Assembly (NCBI RefSeq): GCF_905397435.1
Contig: NZ_CAJPVI010000009.1
Span: 1 to 64,000 of the forward strand
Source: Cupriavidus numazuensis
GTDB lineage: Bacteria; Pseudomonadota; Gammaproteobacteria; Burkholderiales; Burkholderiaceae
Direction: 5' to 3'
Length of the DNA stretch: 64,000 bases
Positions 26,110 to 34,317 of this stretch are shown here, in pieces (the stretch's first letter is position 1; the number at the start of each line of letters is the position of its first letter). A program made the position numbers and the translations under genes. The notes below the pieces were generated by a model that was not told the origin of the DNA, searched no databases, and was given only the letters and a program-made list of their open reading frames with translations.

Positions 26110-26653
26110 CAGAAAAGCGCGTCGTTGCCGCTGGCCATCAATTCCACGGCGGCAGGGGTTCAAACGGCTTTGGACGCCTGCGATGGTGGTCGGCCGTTCG
26201 ACCCTGCTACGCCATGTGAGTCAGAACCTGTGCCTGGCGCGGCACGACTTTTGTACGATCCCCAAGACGGACTCGGGTACAGCCTTTCAACAAAGTCAGT
26301 GGTGGGACGCCTTCGGCTGCGCTGCGCGCGCGTCGTCGTCTGGGGGCAAGCTCATCAGCGTCGCCTGCGCCGGAGTTCCAGTTCCCGATTTCCTATCTCT
26401 ACGCGCATGCAATGCGCCCAAGGCATCGTCACCGAGGCGAGGTTCGGGTCAGACCTTCGCGGTCTTACTCTAAGCCGCGCGTAGCGCAGCCGTAGGCGTC
26501 CCCGTGAAGGCCTTGTTAGAAGGGACCACTCCGTAATCCGGGTTCGCTCGTACGCGCTGTCCCATCCTAATCATCTACGCGGCAGGCAGTCCGGCGGTCC
26601 TCTGATGCCTCAATCGCATTGAGCTCTTGGTTGACCACGTAAACGCGCTTTTG

Positions 26654-26682
26654 CCTCCTTTTGTCGCTCGGACAAAAGGAGG
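26654..26682. other. Right variable-stem hairpin of element A
   Basis: CCTCCTTTTGTC pairs perfectly with GACAAAAGGAGG over 12 bases around the loop GCTCG, the complement of the left loop. It abuts the palindrome at 26683-26701. Confidence 0.9.
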
Positions 26683-26793
26683 TCGCCGGCTACGCCGGCG
26701 AAACAGCGGCGCCCGCCAAAAGCGACGACCTATCGCGAACGTAAAGCCCCGCCGGCTACGCCGCCGAATCTGCAGCGCCCTCCAACCACCAGC

Positions 26794-27726
26794 CTACTTC
26801 AAAGCACTACGAATCAACCGATTCACCAGTTCCGGCTCCTCATGCACCACCCAATGGGTCCCATCCGGAATGCGTTCCAACCTCATATCCGGCACGAACT
26901 GATCCAGCCCGTCCAGCAACGACTTGGGCAGCGCCCGATCCCGCTCCCCCCAGATCACAAACGTCGGCACGCGCACAACAAACGCAGCGGGGTCGAGCCG
27001 TGAAATATCCGGCGGCGGCTCTCCCGGCCCCGGTGGATGCATCGGCGACGCACGGTAATAGTTGACCCCACCCGACAACGAATGCGCGCTACCTTCGCCC
27101 GGCTGCGCCCAGGCCGCCAGATACTTCTCGCGCGTCTCGCCACTAAACCACGGCGCGGGCTGTTCGCCGCCAGCCGTAAGCATGCTTTCCAGCATGGCGA
27201 AGTTGTTCGCCGCAAGCACCGCTTCAGAGCCCGGCCGGCGCAGCCAGTTCATATAGGCCGACGCCGCCTGCTGCTGCGGATCGGTGGCCAGCGCCTTCGC
27301 GAACAGGTACGGATGCGGTGAATTGATGATGACCAGTTGTTCGACCAGTTGCGGAAACTGAATGGCCAGGTTCCAGCAGACAGCTCCGCCCCAGTCATGC
27401 GCGACGACGATGCAGCGCTCGTAACCCAACGCGCCGACGAACTGAACCAAATCCTCGACGATATGGCGCGGGCGGTAGGCCTCTACCGCTTCGGGCTTGC
27501 TCGACAGATTGAAGCCGCGCAAGTCCGGGGCGACCGCGAAATGCGTGCGGCCGAATTCGGCGAGCTGGGCTTCCCATTCGAACCAGAATTCCGGGAATCC
27601 ATGCACAAACAGCATCAGCGGCTTGCCGCGCTCTCCGGCGCTGGCGTAGTGCAGGCGCGTGCCATTGGGCAGGTTGGCGAACTGCAGATGACGGATGACG
27701 GCGGGGGCGGTCATGGCGGTCTCCAT
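26794..27726 (-). CDS. Epoxide-hydrolase-like alpha/beta hydrolase
   Basis: A 310-residue alpha/beta hydrolase. LFVHGFPEFWFEWE carries the HGxP oxyanion motif, and the nucleophile position is aspartate in VAHDWGGAVCWNL, the signature of epoxide hydrolases and haloalkane dehalogenases rather than esterases. The catalytic histidine is probably in GTHWVVHEEP. The ATG at 27726 has GAGG eight bases upstream; another in-frame ATG follows four codons later. Last gene of the minus-strand array, ending beside element A. Confidence 0.88.
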   Translation of the reverse strand: METAMTAPAVIRHLQFANLPNGTRLHYASAGERGKPLMLFVHGFPEFWFEWEAQLAEFGRTHFAVAPDLRGFNLSSKPEAVEAYRPRHIVEDLVQFVGALGYERCIVVAHDWGGAVCWNLAIQFPQLVEQLVIINSPHPYLFAKALATDPQQQAASAYMNWLRRPGSEAVLAANNFAMLESMLTAGGEQPAPWFSGETREKYLAAWAQPGEGSAHSLSGGVNYYRASPMHPPGPGEPPPDISRLDPAAFVVRVPTFVIWGERDRALPKSLLDGLDQFVPDMRLERIPDGTHWVVHEEPELVNRLIRSALK

Positions 27727-27755
27727 GCGCGGGCCTCGTGTGGTTGGTTCGTCGA

Positions 27756-28658
27756 TCAGCCGCGCAGCGCGGCAACCAGTCCTGCGCGTACCTCGGGCTT
27801 GTCCGCGAACGGATCGCCGGGATTGCGCTGGCCGATGATGTCCTCGAATCGCTGCTGCACGGGCGCGAGGGCCTGCGGGTGCGAATAAATATAGAAGCTT
27901 TCCGCGCGGATGGCATCGAAAGTCTTCTGCGCCACGTCTTCGGCCGTGACCTTGCCTGAAGTGACTGCCTTGTCCGTCAGCGCCTGCGACACCATCTGCG
28001 AGCGCGTGGGCGGCGCATCGTTGGTCAGGTCCGCTGGACGGTTGCGCTGCGACTGGTTGATGCCGGTCGGCACGAAGTACGGGCACAGCACCGAGCAACG
28101 CACCTGTTCCGTGACCAGGCTCAGGTCCTGGTAGAGCGTTTCGGTCAGCGTCACCACGGCGTGCTTCGATACGTTGTACACGCCCATGGCCGGCGGACTC
28201 AACATGCCGGCCATCGACGCCGTGTTGATGATGTGCGCCTGATACGTCGGGTCCTTGGCGGCCGCGGCCAGCATCAGCGGCGTGAAGATGCGTACGCCAT
28301 GGACCACGCCGTACAGATTCACGCCAAGGACCCACTCCCAGTCCTTCAGCGAGTTCTCCCACAACAAGCCGCCGGCGCCGACCCCGGCGTTGTTGAACAG
28401 CAGGTTGACCTGTCCGAAGCGCTCCATGGCCGCATCGGCCAGCGCCTGCACCTGCTCGCCGCGCGAGACATCGGTGCGCAAGCCGATGACATCCGCGCCT
28501 TGTCCCTCCAGTTCGGCCACGGTTGCATCCAGCGCATCCTGCTGGACATCGGCGAGCACCAGCTTCATGCCCAGCCCTGCGCCGATGCGTGCGAATTCCT
28601 TGCCGAAACCGGACGCGCCGCCCGTGATGACGGCCACTCGGCCTTCGAATTGCTTCAT
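27756..28658 (-). CDS. Short-chain dehydrogenase/reductase
   Basis: A 300-residue SDR. The cofactor motif is VAVITGGASGFGKEFARIG with NNAGVGAGG, and the catalytic set is Ser in INTASMAGML and YNVSK. An acidic residue after beta-2 (LADVQQD) favours NAD(H). The substrate is unknown; the array suggests an alcohol or ketone group on an acyl-CoA or terpenoid-like intermediate. It ends 29 bases before the epoxide-hydrolase-like gene. Confidence 0.9.
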   Translation of the reverse strand: MKQFEGRVAVITGGASGFGKEFARIGAGLGMKLVLADVQQDALDATVAELEGQGADVIGLRTDVSRGEQVQALADAAMERFGQVNLLFNNAGVGAGGLLWENSLKDWEWVLGVNLYGVVHGVRIFTPLMLAAAAKDPTYQAHIINTASMAGMLSPPAMGVYNVSKHAVVTLTETLYQDLSLVTEQVRCSVLCPYFVPTGINQSQRNRPADLTNDAPPTRSQMVSQALTDKAVTSGKVTAEDVAQKTFDAIRAESFYIYSHPQALAPVQQRFEDIIGQRNPGDPFADKPEVRAGLVAALRG

Positions 28659-28720
28659 GTCTTTGTCCCCTCTCTCGTCATGTCATGTGCAGGTCCGTAT
28701 TGGACCTTCCGTGGGCCGGC

Positions 28721-29533
28721 TCAGCGGCCGGCGTGTTTCAGCGCCTTCAGCGCCATGCGATCCACCATCGCCGGCGCCAGCAGCTTGAGCCACTGCCCCA
28801 GGCGTCCCTTGGCCGTCATGACCAGTTCGCGCTTGCGCGCGGTCATCGCGGCCAGCATCTGGCGCGCGCATTCCTGCGCAGTCATGGCATCGTCTTCGCG
28901 CAGCCGGCTTTCGCCCAGCGCGCGGCCATTGGGACCGAAACCGTTGACGCGCGTATCCGTCGCGACCACGCCCGGAAACACCACGCAGATATCCACGCCA
29001 CTGCCAAGCAGCTCGCAGCGCAGCGCTTCGCAGAAGCCCGCCAGTGCGAACTTGCTGGCCGAGTACGCGGTTCGCCCCGGCACCCCTACTTTGCCGGCCA
29101 GGCTCGATACCGCCACCATCAGGCCACGGCGCGCGCGCAAGTGCGGCAAGGCAGCGCGCGTGCACCACATCGCGCCAAAGTAGTTCACGCGCATGACGGT
29201 CTCGTAGTAGCCGTAGTCGGACACCTGTTCGAAGTAGCCGTGCGCGGATACGCCAGCGTTGTTGACCAGCGCGTCAAGACCGCCGTAGTACGCAACAACG
29301 TCCGCCACGAGCCGTGTGCAGGCCGCTTCGTTGGACACATCGGTGCGCCAAACCGCGACCTCGGCATGCGGGCGCATGGACTGGATGCGGCTGGCCAGCG
29401 CGTGCAGCATGTCCAGCCGGCGTGCGGCCAGTGCCAGTCGGGCGCCCTGCTGCGCCAGCAGCAGGGCGAGTTCCGCGCCGATGCCATCCGACGCGCCCGT
29501 GATCAGTACCACCTTGCCGGTGAACGGGGCCAT
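28721..29533 (-). CDS. Short-chain dehydrogenase/reductase
   Basis: A 270-residue SDR of the DltE/YqjQ-like type. LITGASDGIGAELALLL is the cofactor motif, with RRLDML after beta-2 favouring NADP. NNAGVSAHGYFEQV, Ser in VAVSSLAGKVG and YSASK follow. A hydrophobic, basic C-terminus (GRLGQWLKLLAPAMVDRMAL) may give membrane contact. The ATG at 29533 lies four bases after the stop of the class II aldolase-like gene, so translation is probably coupled. Confidence 0.9.
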   Translation of the reverse strand: MAPFTGKVVLITGASDGIGAELALLLAQQGARLALAARRLDMLHALASRIQSMRPHAEVAVWRTDVSNEAACTRLVADVVAYYGGLDALVNNAGVSAHGYFEQVSDYGYYETVMRVNYFGAMWCTRAALPHLRARRGLMVAVSSLAGKVGVPGRTAYSASKFALAGFCEALRCELLGSGVDICVVFPGVVATDTRVNGFGPNGRALGESRLREDDAMTAQECARQMLAAMTARKRELVMTAKGRLGQWLKLLAPAMVDRMALKALKHAGR

Positions 29534-29537
29534 GGCT

Positions 29538-30383
29538 TCAGTCCAGCAGGTCGGGCTGTTCTTTGACGATGCGGGCGTACAGCGGCTGGAACTGGAACCA
29601 GCCTGCCTGCGCGGTACCGACGATCGAATAAGCCTGGCTCGCGGCCGCCTCGGAGATGACCTTGAGCGGCGCACTGGTGCGCGCGGCAGCGGCTTCCGCC
29701 AGCAATTGCACCTGGCATGAGCGCTCCATCGTGATGAACCACCACGCAGCTTCGTCGACGGTATTACCAACCGTCAGGAGGCCATGGTTCTGCAAAATGG
29801 CGGCCTTGTTCGATCCCAGCGCATTGGCGATGCGCTGGCCCTCGTCCAGCTCCACCACCACGCCGCCGAAGTCGTCGTAGACGGCATGGTCGTTGTAGAA
29901 CGCACAGACGTCCTGCGTGAGCGGATCAAGCGGACGCCCCAGCGTGGACCACGCACGGCCGTACGTGCTATGTGAATGCGCGGCGGCGACCGCGTCCGGA
30001 CGGGTCTGGTGCACGCGCGAATGGATCGCAAAGGCAGCCGCGTTGACCGGGTAGTCACCTTCGACCACATTGCCGTGATGGTCGCAGCGGATCAGGTTCG
30101 ACACGTTCACCTGGCTGAAATGCACACCGAACGGATTAACCCAGAACGTGTCGGTATGCTCGGGATCGCGCGCGGTGATGTGGCCGGCGACGCCTTCGTC
30201 GAAACCGAATTTGGAAAACAGCCGGAATGCCGCGGCAAGGCGTTGCTTTCGATGCAGGCGTTCCTGCGCGGGCGTGTCGAACTGCGGCGGCCGCGGCAGG
30301 TTGCGGTAGCGGGCCTTGACCTCTTCGGACAGGCCGGCGCCGATTTCGTCGGCGGCTGCGGGATGGGCTTGCGGGGCGTTCAT
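29538..30383 (-). CDS. Class II aldolase/adducin-family protein
   Basis: A 281-residue protein with the class II aldolase fold. Zinc ligands are expected in AAAHSHSTYG and in ILQNHGLLTVGNTVDEA, and GVAGHITARD is the phosphate-loop region. In this adducin-like subfamily a second-step role is often unknown. The partner genes (SDRs, reductase, hydrolases) suggest carbon-carbon cleavage of a hydroxylated intermediate, which is inference. It lies 75 bases downstream of the MDR reductase gene. Confidence 0.9.
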   Translation of the reverse strand: MNAPQAHPAAADEIGAGLSEEVKARYRNLPRPPQFDTPAQERLHRKQRLAAAFRLFSKFGFDEGVAGHITARDPEHTDTFWVNPFGVHFSQVNVSNLIRCDHHGNVVEGDYPVNAAAFAIHSRVHQTRPDAVAAAHSHSTYGRAWSTLGRPLDPLTQDVCAFYNDHAVYDDFGGVVVELDEGQRIANALGSNKAAILQNHGLLTVGNTVDEAAWWFITMERSCQVQLLAEAAAARTSAPLKVISEAAASQAYSIVGTAQAGWFQFQPLYARIVKEQPDLLD

Positions 30384-30458
30384 GCGTGTCTCCTGTGGTA
30401 GTCGTTATGCGCAGGTCCGCCAACCGGGCGCCAGGCCCGGCCGGCTACGCCCTGGCGC

Positions 30459-31472
30459 TTACACCAGTTTCACCAGCTGCTTGCCGAAGTTCTTGCCCTT
30501 GAGCAGGCCCATGAAGGCCTCCGGCGCGCTTTCCAGCCCCTGCGCGACGGATTCGCGGAACTTGAGCTTGCCCTGCGCGACGACCGTGCCCAGTTCCTTG
30601 AGCGCCTGCGGCCATACCTCCATGTGCTCCGACACGATGAAGCCTTCGATGGTCAGGCGTGACACGAGGATCAGCTGCGGATTCTTCAGCGGCAGCGGCT
30701 GGCCGTCATAGCCCGCGATCATGCCGCACATGGCGATGCGGCCGAACGCGTTCATGCGCGTCAGCACGGCGTCGAGGATATCGCCGCCGACGTTCTCGAA
30801 GTAGCCGTCGATGCCATTGGGCGTGGCTTCCTTGAGCATCGTGTAGAGCTCCTTGGAATCCTTGGCGGCCTTGTAGTCGATACACGCGTCAAAGCCAAGC
30901 TCATTGACCACGTAGTCGCACTTGTCCTTGCCGCCGGCAAAACCCACGGCGCGGCAGCCGGCCAGCTTGGCCAGTTGCCCGACCACGCTGCCGACCGCGC
31001 CCGATGCGGCGCTGACTACCACCGTCTGGCCCGCCTTCGGCTGGATGATCTTGTTCAGGCCGTACCATGCCGTCACGCCCGGCATGCCGACCGAGCCAAG
31101 ATACGCCGACAGCGGGATATGCGTGGTATCGACCGGTTGCAGGCCGGTGCCATCGCTCACGCCCATTTCCTGCCAGCCGAACATGCCGACCACCTTGTCG
31201 CCGGCCTTGTACTTGCCGTTCTTGCTCGCGACAACTTCACCGACGGTGCCGCCGATCATCACCTCGTTGAGCGGCTGCGGCGCGGCGTACGACTTGCTGT
31301 CGTTCATGCGGCCGCGCATATACGGGTCCAGCGACAGGTAATGGTTGCGCACCAGCACCTGGCCGTCGGCAAGCTCCGGCACGGGCACTTCCTCGAGGCG
31401 GAAGTTGGCCGGCGTCACGGCGCCTTCAGGGCGCGATGCCAGAACGATGCGCTTGAACGTATTGGTGGACAT
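30459..31472 (-). CDS. Zinc-independent MDR NADP-dependent oxidoreductase
   Basis: A 337-residue medium-chain reductase of the leukotriene B4 dehydrogenase/CurA type, enzymes that reduce activated carbon-carbon double bonds. YLSLDPYMRGRMND and VMIGGTVGEVV are subfamily marks, and the cofactor loop is VVSAASGAVGSVVGQLAK. Zinc ligands are absent, as expected. An enone or enoyl substrate would fit. Confidence 0.92.
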   Translation of the reverse strand: MSTNTFKRIVLASRPEGAVTPANFRLEEVPVPELADGQVLVRNHYLSLDPYMRGRMNDSKSYAAPQPLNEVMIGGTVGEVVASKNGKYKAGDKVVGMFGWQEMGVSDGTGLQPVDTTHIPLSAYLGSVGMPGVTAWYGLNKIIQPKAGQTVVVSAASGAVGSVVGQLAKLAGCRAVGFAGGKDKCDYVVNELGFDACIDYKAAKDSKELYTMLKEATPNGIDGYFENVGGDILDAVLTRMNAFGRIAMCGMIAGYDGQPLPLKNPQLILVSRLTIEGFIVSEHMEVWPQALKELGTVVAQGKLKFRESVAQGLESAPEAFMGLLKGKNFGKQLVKLV

Positions 31473-31516
31473 GTCAGATCCTTGTAAAGGGAAACGCGGC
31501 GAGGGGTGTGCCGCGA

Positions 31517-32875
31517 TTACTGCTTCATCAGCTCCATCGCCAGCGCGCGGTAAGCGCGATGGGTCACGGGGTCATTGGCGGCGTTGGCCGCAATCGGGTG
31601 CGAGGCGTAGCGCACGATGGTCATCTGCGCCTTGGGATCGATATAGATGCGCTGGCCATGAATGCCGCGTGCTTCATAGACGCCGTGGTCGTCGTGGGAT
31701 ACCCACCACATGTCGCGGTAGCTCCAGCCCGGCAGCGTGGCATAGCCAGCCTTGGCGAACTTGGCACGATCACCGCCACCGCTGATTTCCTTGACGACCG
31801 ATGCGGGAATCACCTGCTGGCCATTGAAGCGGCCCTGGTTGCGCATGGTTTCGCCGAAGCGCGCGAGGTCGCGCAGTGTGGTGTTGAGGCCGCCGCCGCC
31901 CGATTCGGTGCCGATGCTGTCGACGGTGAAGTAAGCATCGCTCTCGGCGCCCATCTTCTGCCAGACGCGATCGGACAGCAGCTTCGCCAGCGACTGCCCC
32001 GATGCGCGTTTCACGATCCACGCGAGCACCTCGGCGTTCACGGTCTTGTAGGCGAAGGCCTGATCGTGTTCGCCTTCCTTTTGCAGCGTCCTCAGGAAGT
32101 CATAGAAATTCTGCGGCCCGGTATAAGCGGCATCGCGCGGCAGCATGCCGCCGGCACGCGCGTAGTCGAAGACTTCCGCCTTCGGGTCCGCATAGTTTTC
32201 CGAATACTTGACGCCCACGGTCATGTCCATGACCTGGCGGACCGTGGCATCGCCGTAGGCAGTGCCAGCCATTTCGGGGAGATAGCGCGTGACCGGAGCG
32301 GCCGGGTCGAGCTTGCCGTCGGCAGCCAGCACCGCCGCCAGCGTGCCGACGAAAGACTTGGTCACCGACATGGCCAGGTGCGGCGTGTGGTCGTCCAGCG
32401 CGCCGAAATAGCGCTCGTAGACCACCCTGCCCTTGTGCACCACGAGGATGCCGTCGGTATAGGTCAGTGCCAGCATGTCGGAAAACGTGCGGCGGCTGCC
32501 GTCGGCGTCCATGAACGGCACGGCGCTGATATCGCGCTCCGCGCGTGGCAACGCGCTCACACCGGCGCGGCCATGCCAGACGGCCGCAGTCGGCACCAGC
32601 TCGCGCATATGCGAGAAGCTCCAGCGCTGGCGCGGAAAGCGGCTGCTCGAGATATTGAAGCCGATCTGCTTGTCGGCCGGCGGCGGGAAACCCTGCATCC
32701 ACCCGAGCGTGATGGGGTCGGTAGCGGCGGCGTCCGGGAAAGAAGGCGGTACGGCCGGATTGGCCTGGGCATGCACCGGCGAGTTCGCCGCCAGTACGCC
32801 CGCACCAAGCGCGCCAAGGGCACGCAGCCTGAGGGTGGCAATCAGGCGCCGCGCGGCGCCAGCTGTCTTCTGCAT
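31517..32875 (-). CDS. Exported serine hydrolase of the beta-lactamase/class C family
   Basis: A 452-residue protein with an N-terminal signal (RALGALGAGVLAANSPVHA) and the penicillin-binding-protein-like fold. The nucleophile motif SVTKS (SxxK) is within HLAMSVTKSFVGTLAA. KYSENYADP is the likely YxN-type region and GIHGQRIYIDP occupies the third-motif region. Such proteins are usually esterases or D-aminopeptidases rather than resistance enzymes; the array points to ester cleavage. The ATG at 32875 has GGAG five bases upstream; an in-frame TTG five codons earlier is unlikely. Confidence 0.88.
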   Translation of the reverse strand: MQKTAGAARRLIATLRLRALGALGAGVLAANSPVHAQANPAVPPSFPDAAATDPITLGWMQGFPPPADKQIGFNISSSRFPRQRWSFSHMRELVPTAAVWHGRAGVSALPRAERDISAVPFMDADGSRRTFSDMLALTYTDGILVVHKGRVVYERYFGALDDHTPHLAMSVTKSFVGTLAAVLAADGKLDPAAPVTRYLPEMAGTAYGDATVRQVMDMTVGVKYSENYADPKAEVFDYARAGGMLPRDAAYTGPQNFYDFLRTLQKEGEHDQAFAYKTVNAEVLAWIVKRASGQSLAKLLSDRVWQKMGAESDAYFTVDSIGTESGGGGLNTTLRDLARFGETMRNQGRFNGQQVIPASVVKEISGGGDRAKFAKAGYATLPGWSYRDMWWVSHDDHGVYEARGIHGQRIYIDPKAQMTIVRYASHPIAANAANDPVTHRAYRALAMELMKQ

Positions 32876-32972
32876 CGTGTCTCCGATCAATCTTGTTATG
32901 TTGACTTCGACTGCTGCACTGCCTGCCGGTCTCTCGCCGGCTCCTGCCCCGCTTGTTGCGATCCGTTGGAGA

Positions 32973-33416
32973 TCAGCCGTCGGCGCCGGTGTCCGCGCCC
33001 TCCGCGGCAGTACGCTGCGGAGGGATCCGCTTCACGTACTTGAACGTGCCCGAGGCGCGCGCCACGGTCTTGCCGTCCACATCGACGATCTCGGCCTCGC
33101 AGAACGCCATCGTCGTGGTCCGATGGACGCACTGGCCACGCGCGCTGAGCGTGCCGCGTCCGGGCGCCATGAAACTGGTCTTCATCTCGATCGTGACCAG
33201 ACCGCGACCCTGCGTGTCGGCCGAACGGCCGGCAATGGCCATAGCTACGTCGAGCAGCGTCATCAGCACGCCGCCGTGGGCCATGTCCCAGCTGTTCTCG
33301 TGGCGCTTTTCAAGCGCCAGTTCGATCTCGCTGCGTCCGCCTTCGCTGTGCTTGCAGGTCACGCCAAGCTCGGACAGGAAGGGGATGTGGTTCGGGAATC
33401 CGTTGTGTTGCGTCAT
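32973..33416 (-). CDS. PaaI-family thioesterase
   Basis: A 147-residue hotdog thioesterase. RHENSWDMAHGGVLMTLLD carries the PaaI-type HGG with the helix that follows, and a catalytic aspartate is present in TLLDVAMAIAG. The C-terminal 15 residues are Gly/Ala/Asp-rich and probably disordered. It may release stalled acyl-CoA intermediates of the array. Gaps to neighbours are 66 bases upstream and 97 downstream. Confidence 0.88.
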   Translation of the reverse strand: MTQHNGFPNHIPFLSELGVTCKHSEGGRSEIELALEKRHENSWDMAHGGVLMTLLDVAMAIAGRSADTQGRGLVTIEMKTSFMAPGRGTLSARGQCVHRTTTMAFCEAEIVDVDGKTVARASGTFKYVKRIPPQRTAAEGADTGADG

Positions 33417-33482
33417 GGTCTAGTCAGGTTCAATGAGACGGGCGCCGCGCCAGGCGCGGCCACCCGCCATTAGACCATGCGA

Positions 33483-34265
33483 TCAGACTGCGCTGACGCC
33501 ACCGTCCACGGCCAGGATCTGGCCGGTGATGTGCTTGCCCGCGTCGCTGGCGAACAGCAGCGCGGCACCCTTCAGGTCTTCGTCGTCGCCGAGGCGATGC
33601 AGCGGCACGCCTTCGCACATGGCGTCCACGCCCAGGCGATCGAGCGAGCCCTTGGTCATCTTCGACGGGAAGAAGCCCGGGGCCAGCGCATTGACGGTGA
33701 TGTTGTGCTCGCCCCACTCGCCGGCCAGCGTGCGCGTGAAGTTGACCACGGCCCCCTTGGAGGTGTTGTAGGCAATGGTTTCCATCGACCCCGGCGGGTT
33801 GCCGGCGAGCCCGGCAATCGAGGCGACGTTGATGATGCGGCCATGGCGGCGCGGGATCATCGACAGCTTGCCGATGCGCTGCGTCAGCAGGAACAGGCCG
33901 CGGATGTTCAGGTTCATGACCTTGTCCCAGGCCTCGACCGGGTGGTCTTCGGCGGGAGCGCCCCAGGTGGCGCCGGCGTTGTTGACGAGGATGTCGATGT
34001 GGCCGAGCTTCGCCAGAGCTTCGTCGGCCAGGCGCGCGATATCGGCTTCCTGTGCGCCGTCGGCGGCGATCCAGTCGGCCTCGATGCCGCGCGCTTTCAG
34101 GTGTGCCTGCGCGGCCTGCAGTTCGTCTGCCTTGCGCGCGGACAGCACCACGCGTGCGCCCTGCTCGCCCAGCGCTTCGGCAATCTGCAGGCCAAGCCCG
34201 CGCGATCCGCCGGTCACCAGTGCGGTACGGCCCTTCAGGTCAAACAGTTGCTGGATAGTACGCAT
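33483..34265 (-). CDS. Short-chain dehydrogenase/reductase (FabG-like)
   Basis: A 260-residue classical SDR. ALVTGGSRGLGLQIAEALGE is the cofactor motif, NNAGATWGAP follows, and the catalytic set is INVASIAG and YNTSK. Close to the RhlG/FabG-like enzymes that act on 3-oxoacyl thioesters or secondary alcohols. The ATG at 34265 has AAGGA upstream; the longer frame runs antisense-like into the acyl-CoA dehydrogenase gene. It begins 52 bases after that gene's stop. Confidence 0.9.
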   Translation of the reverse strand: MRTIQQLFDLKGRTALVTGGSRGLGLQIAEALGEQGARVVLSARKADELQAAQAHLKARGIEADWIAADGAQEADIARLADEALAKLGHIDILVNNAGATWGAPAEDHPVEAWDKVMNLNIRGLFLLTQRIGKLSMIPRRHGRIINVASIAGLAGNPPGSMETIAYNTSKGAVVNFTRTLAGEWGEHNITVNALAPGFFPSKMTKGSLDRLGVDAMCEGVPLHRLGDDEDLKGAALLFASDAGKHITGQILAVDGGVSAV

Positions 34266-34317
34266 GATTCGGTTCCTTGATGTCTCTCTATGTCGGGGGC
34301 ACGGATAGCGGCGCCGG

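Larger units (their letters stand above)
25991..26766. repeat. Noncoding inverted-repeat element, copy A
   Basis: No credible gene fills 25932-26793; this element does. From outside in, each end carries two GC palindromes of form CGCCGGC-GTA-GCCGGCG (25991-26007 and 26058-26076 on the left; 26683-26701 and a degenerate one at 26750-26766 on the right), then a hairpin with core TTTTGTC-CGAGC-GACAAAA. The left and right ends are inverted copies of one another over about 70 bases. Inside, CGCCTTCGGCTGCGCT (26308-26323) is inverted at 26483-26498 with one mismatch. Copy B at 54111-54839 is related in opposite orientation; an 81-triplet part of the core is about 90% identical. It sits between convergent genes. 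Confidence 0.9.

Noticed and set aside
26026-26484. Apparent protein conserved in element A, with its partner at 54329-54712 in element B
   Set aside because: Differences between the copies fall mainly on first and second codon positions and almost none are silent, the opposite of a conserved protein; there is no ribosome site.
31517-32875. Serine hydrolase as an antibiotic-resistance beta-lactamase
   Set aside because: SxxK alone is shared with many esterases and peptidases; length, sequence around the motif and neighbours point to an esterase-like catabolic role.
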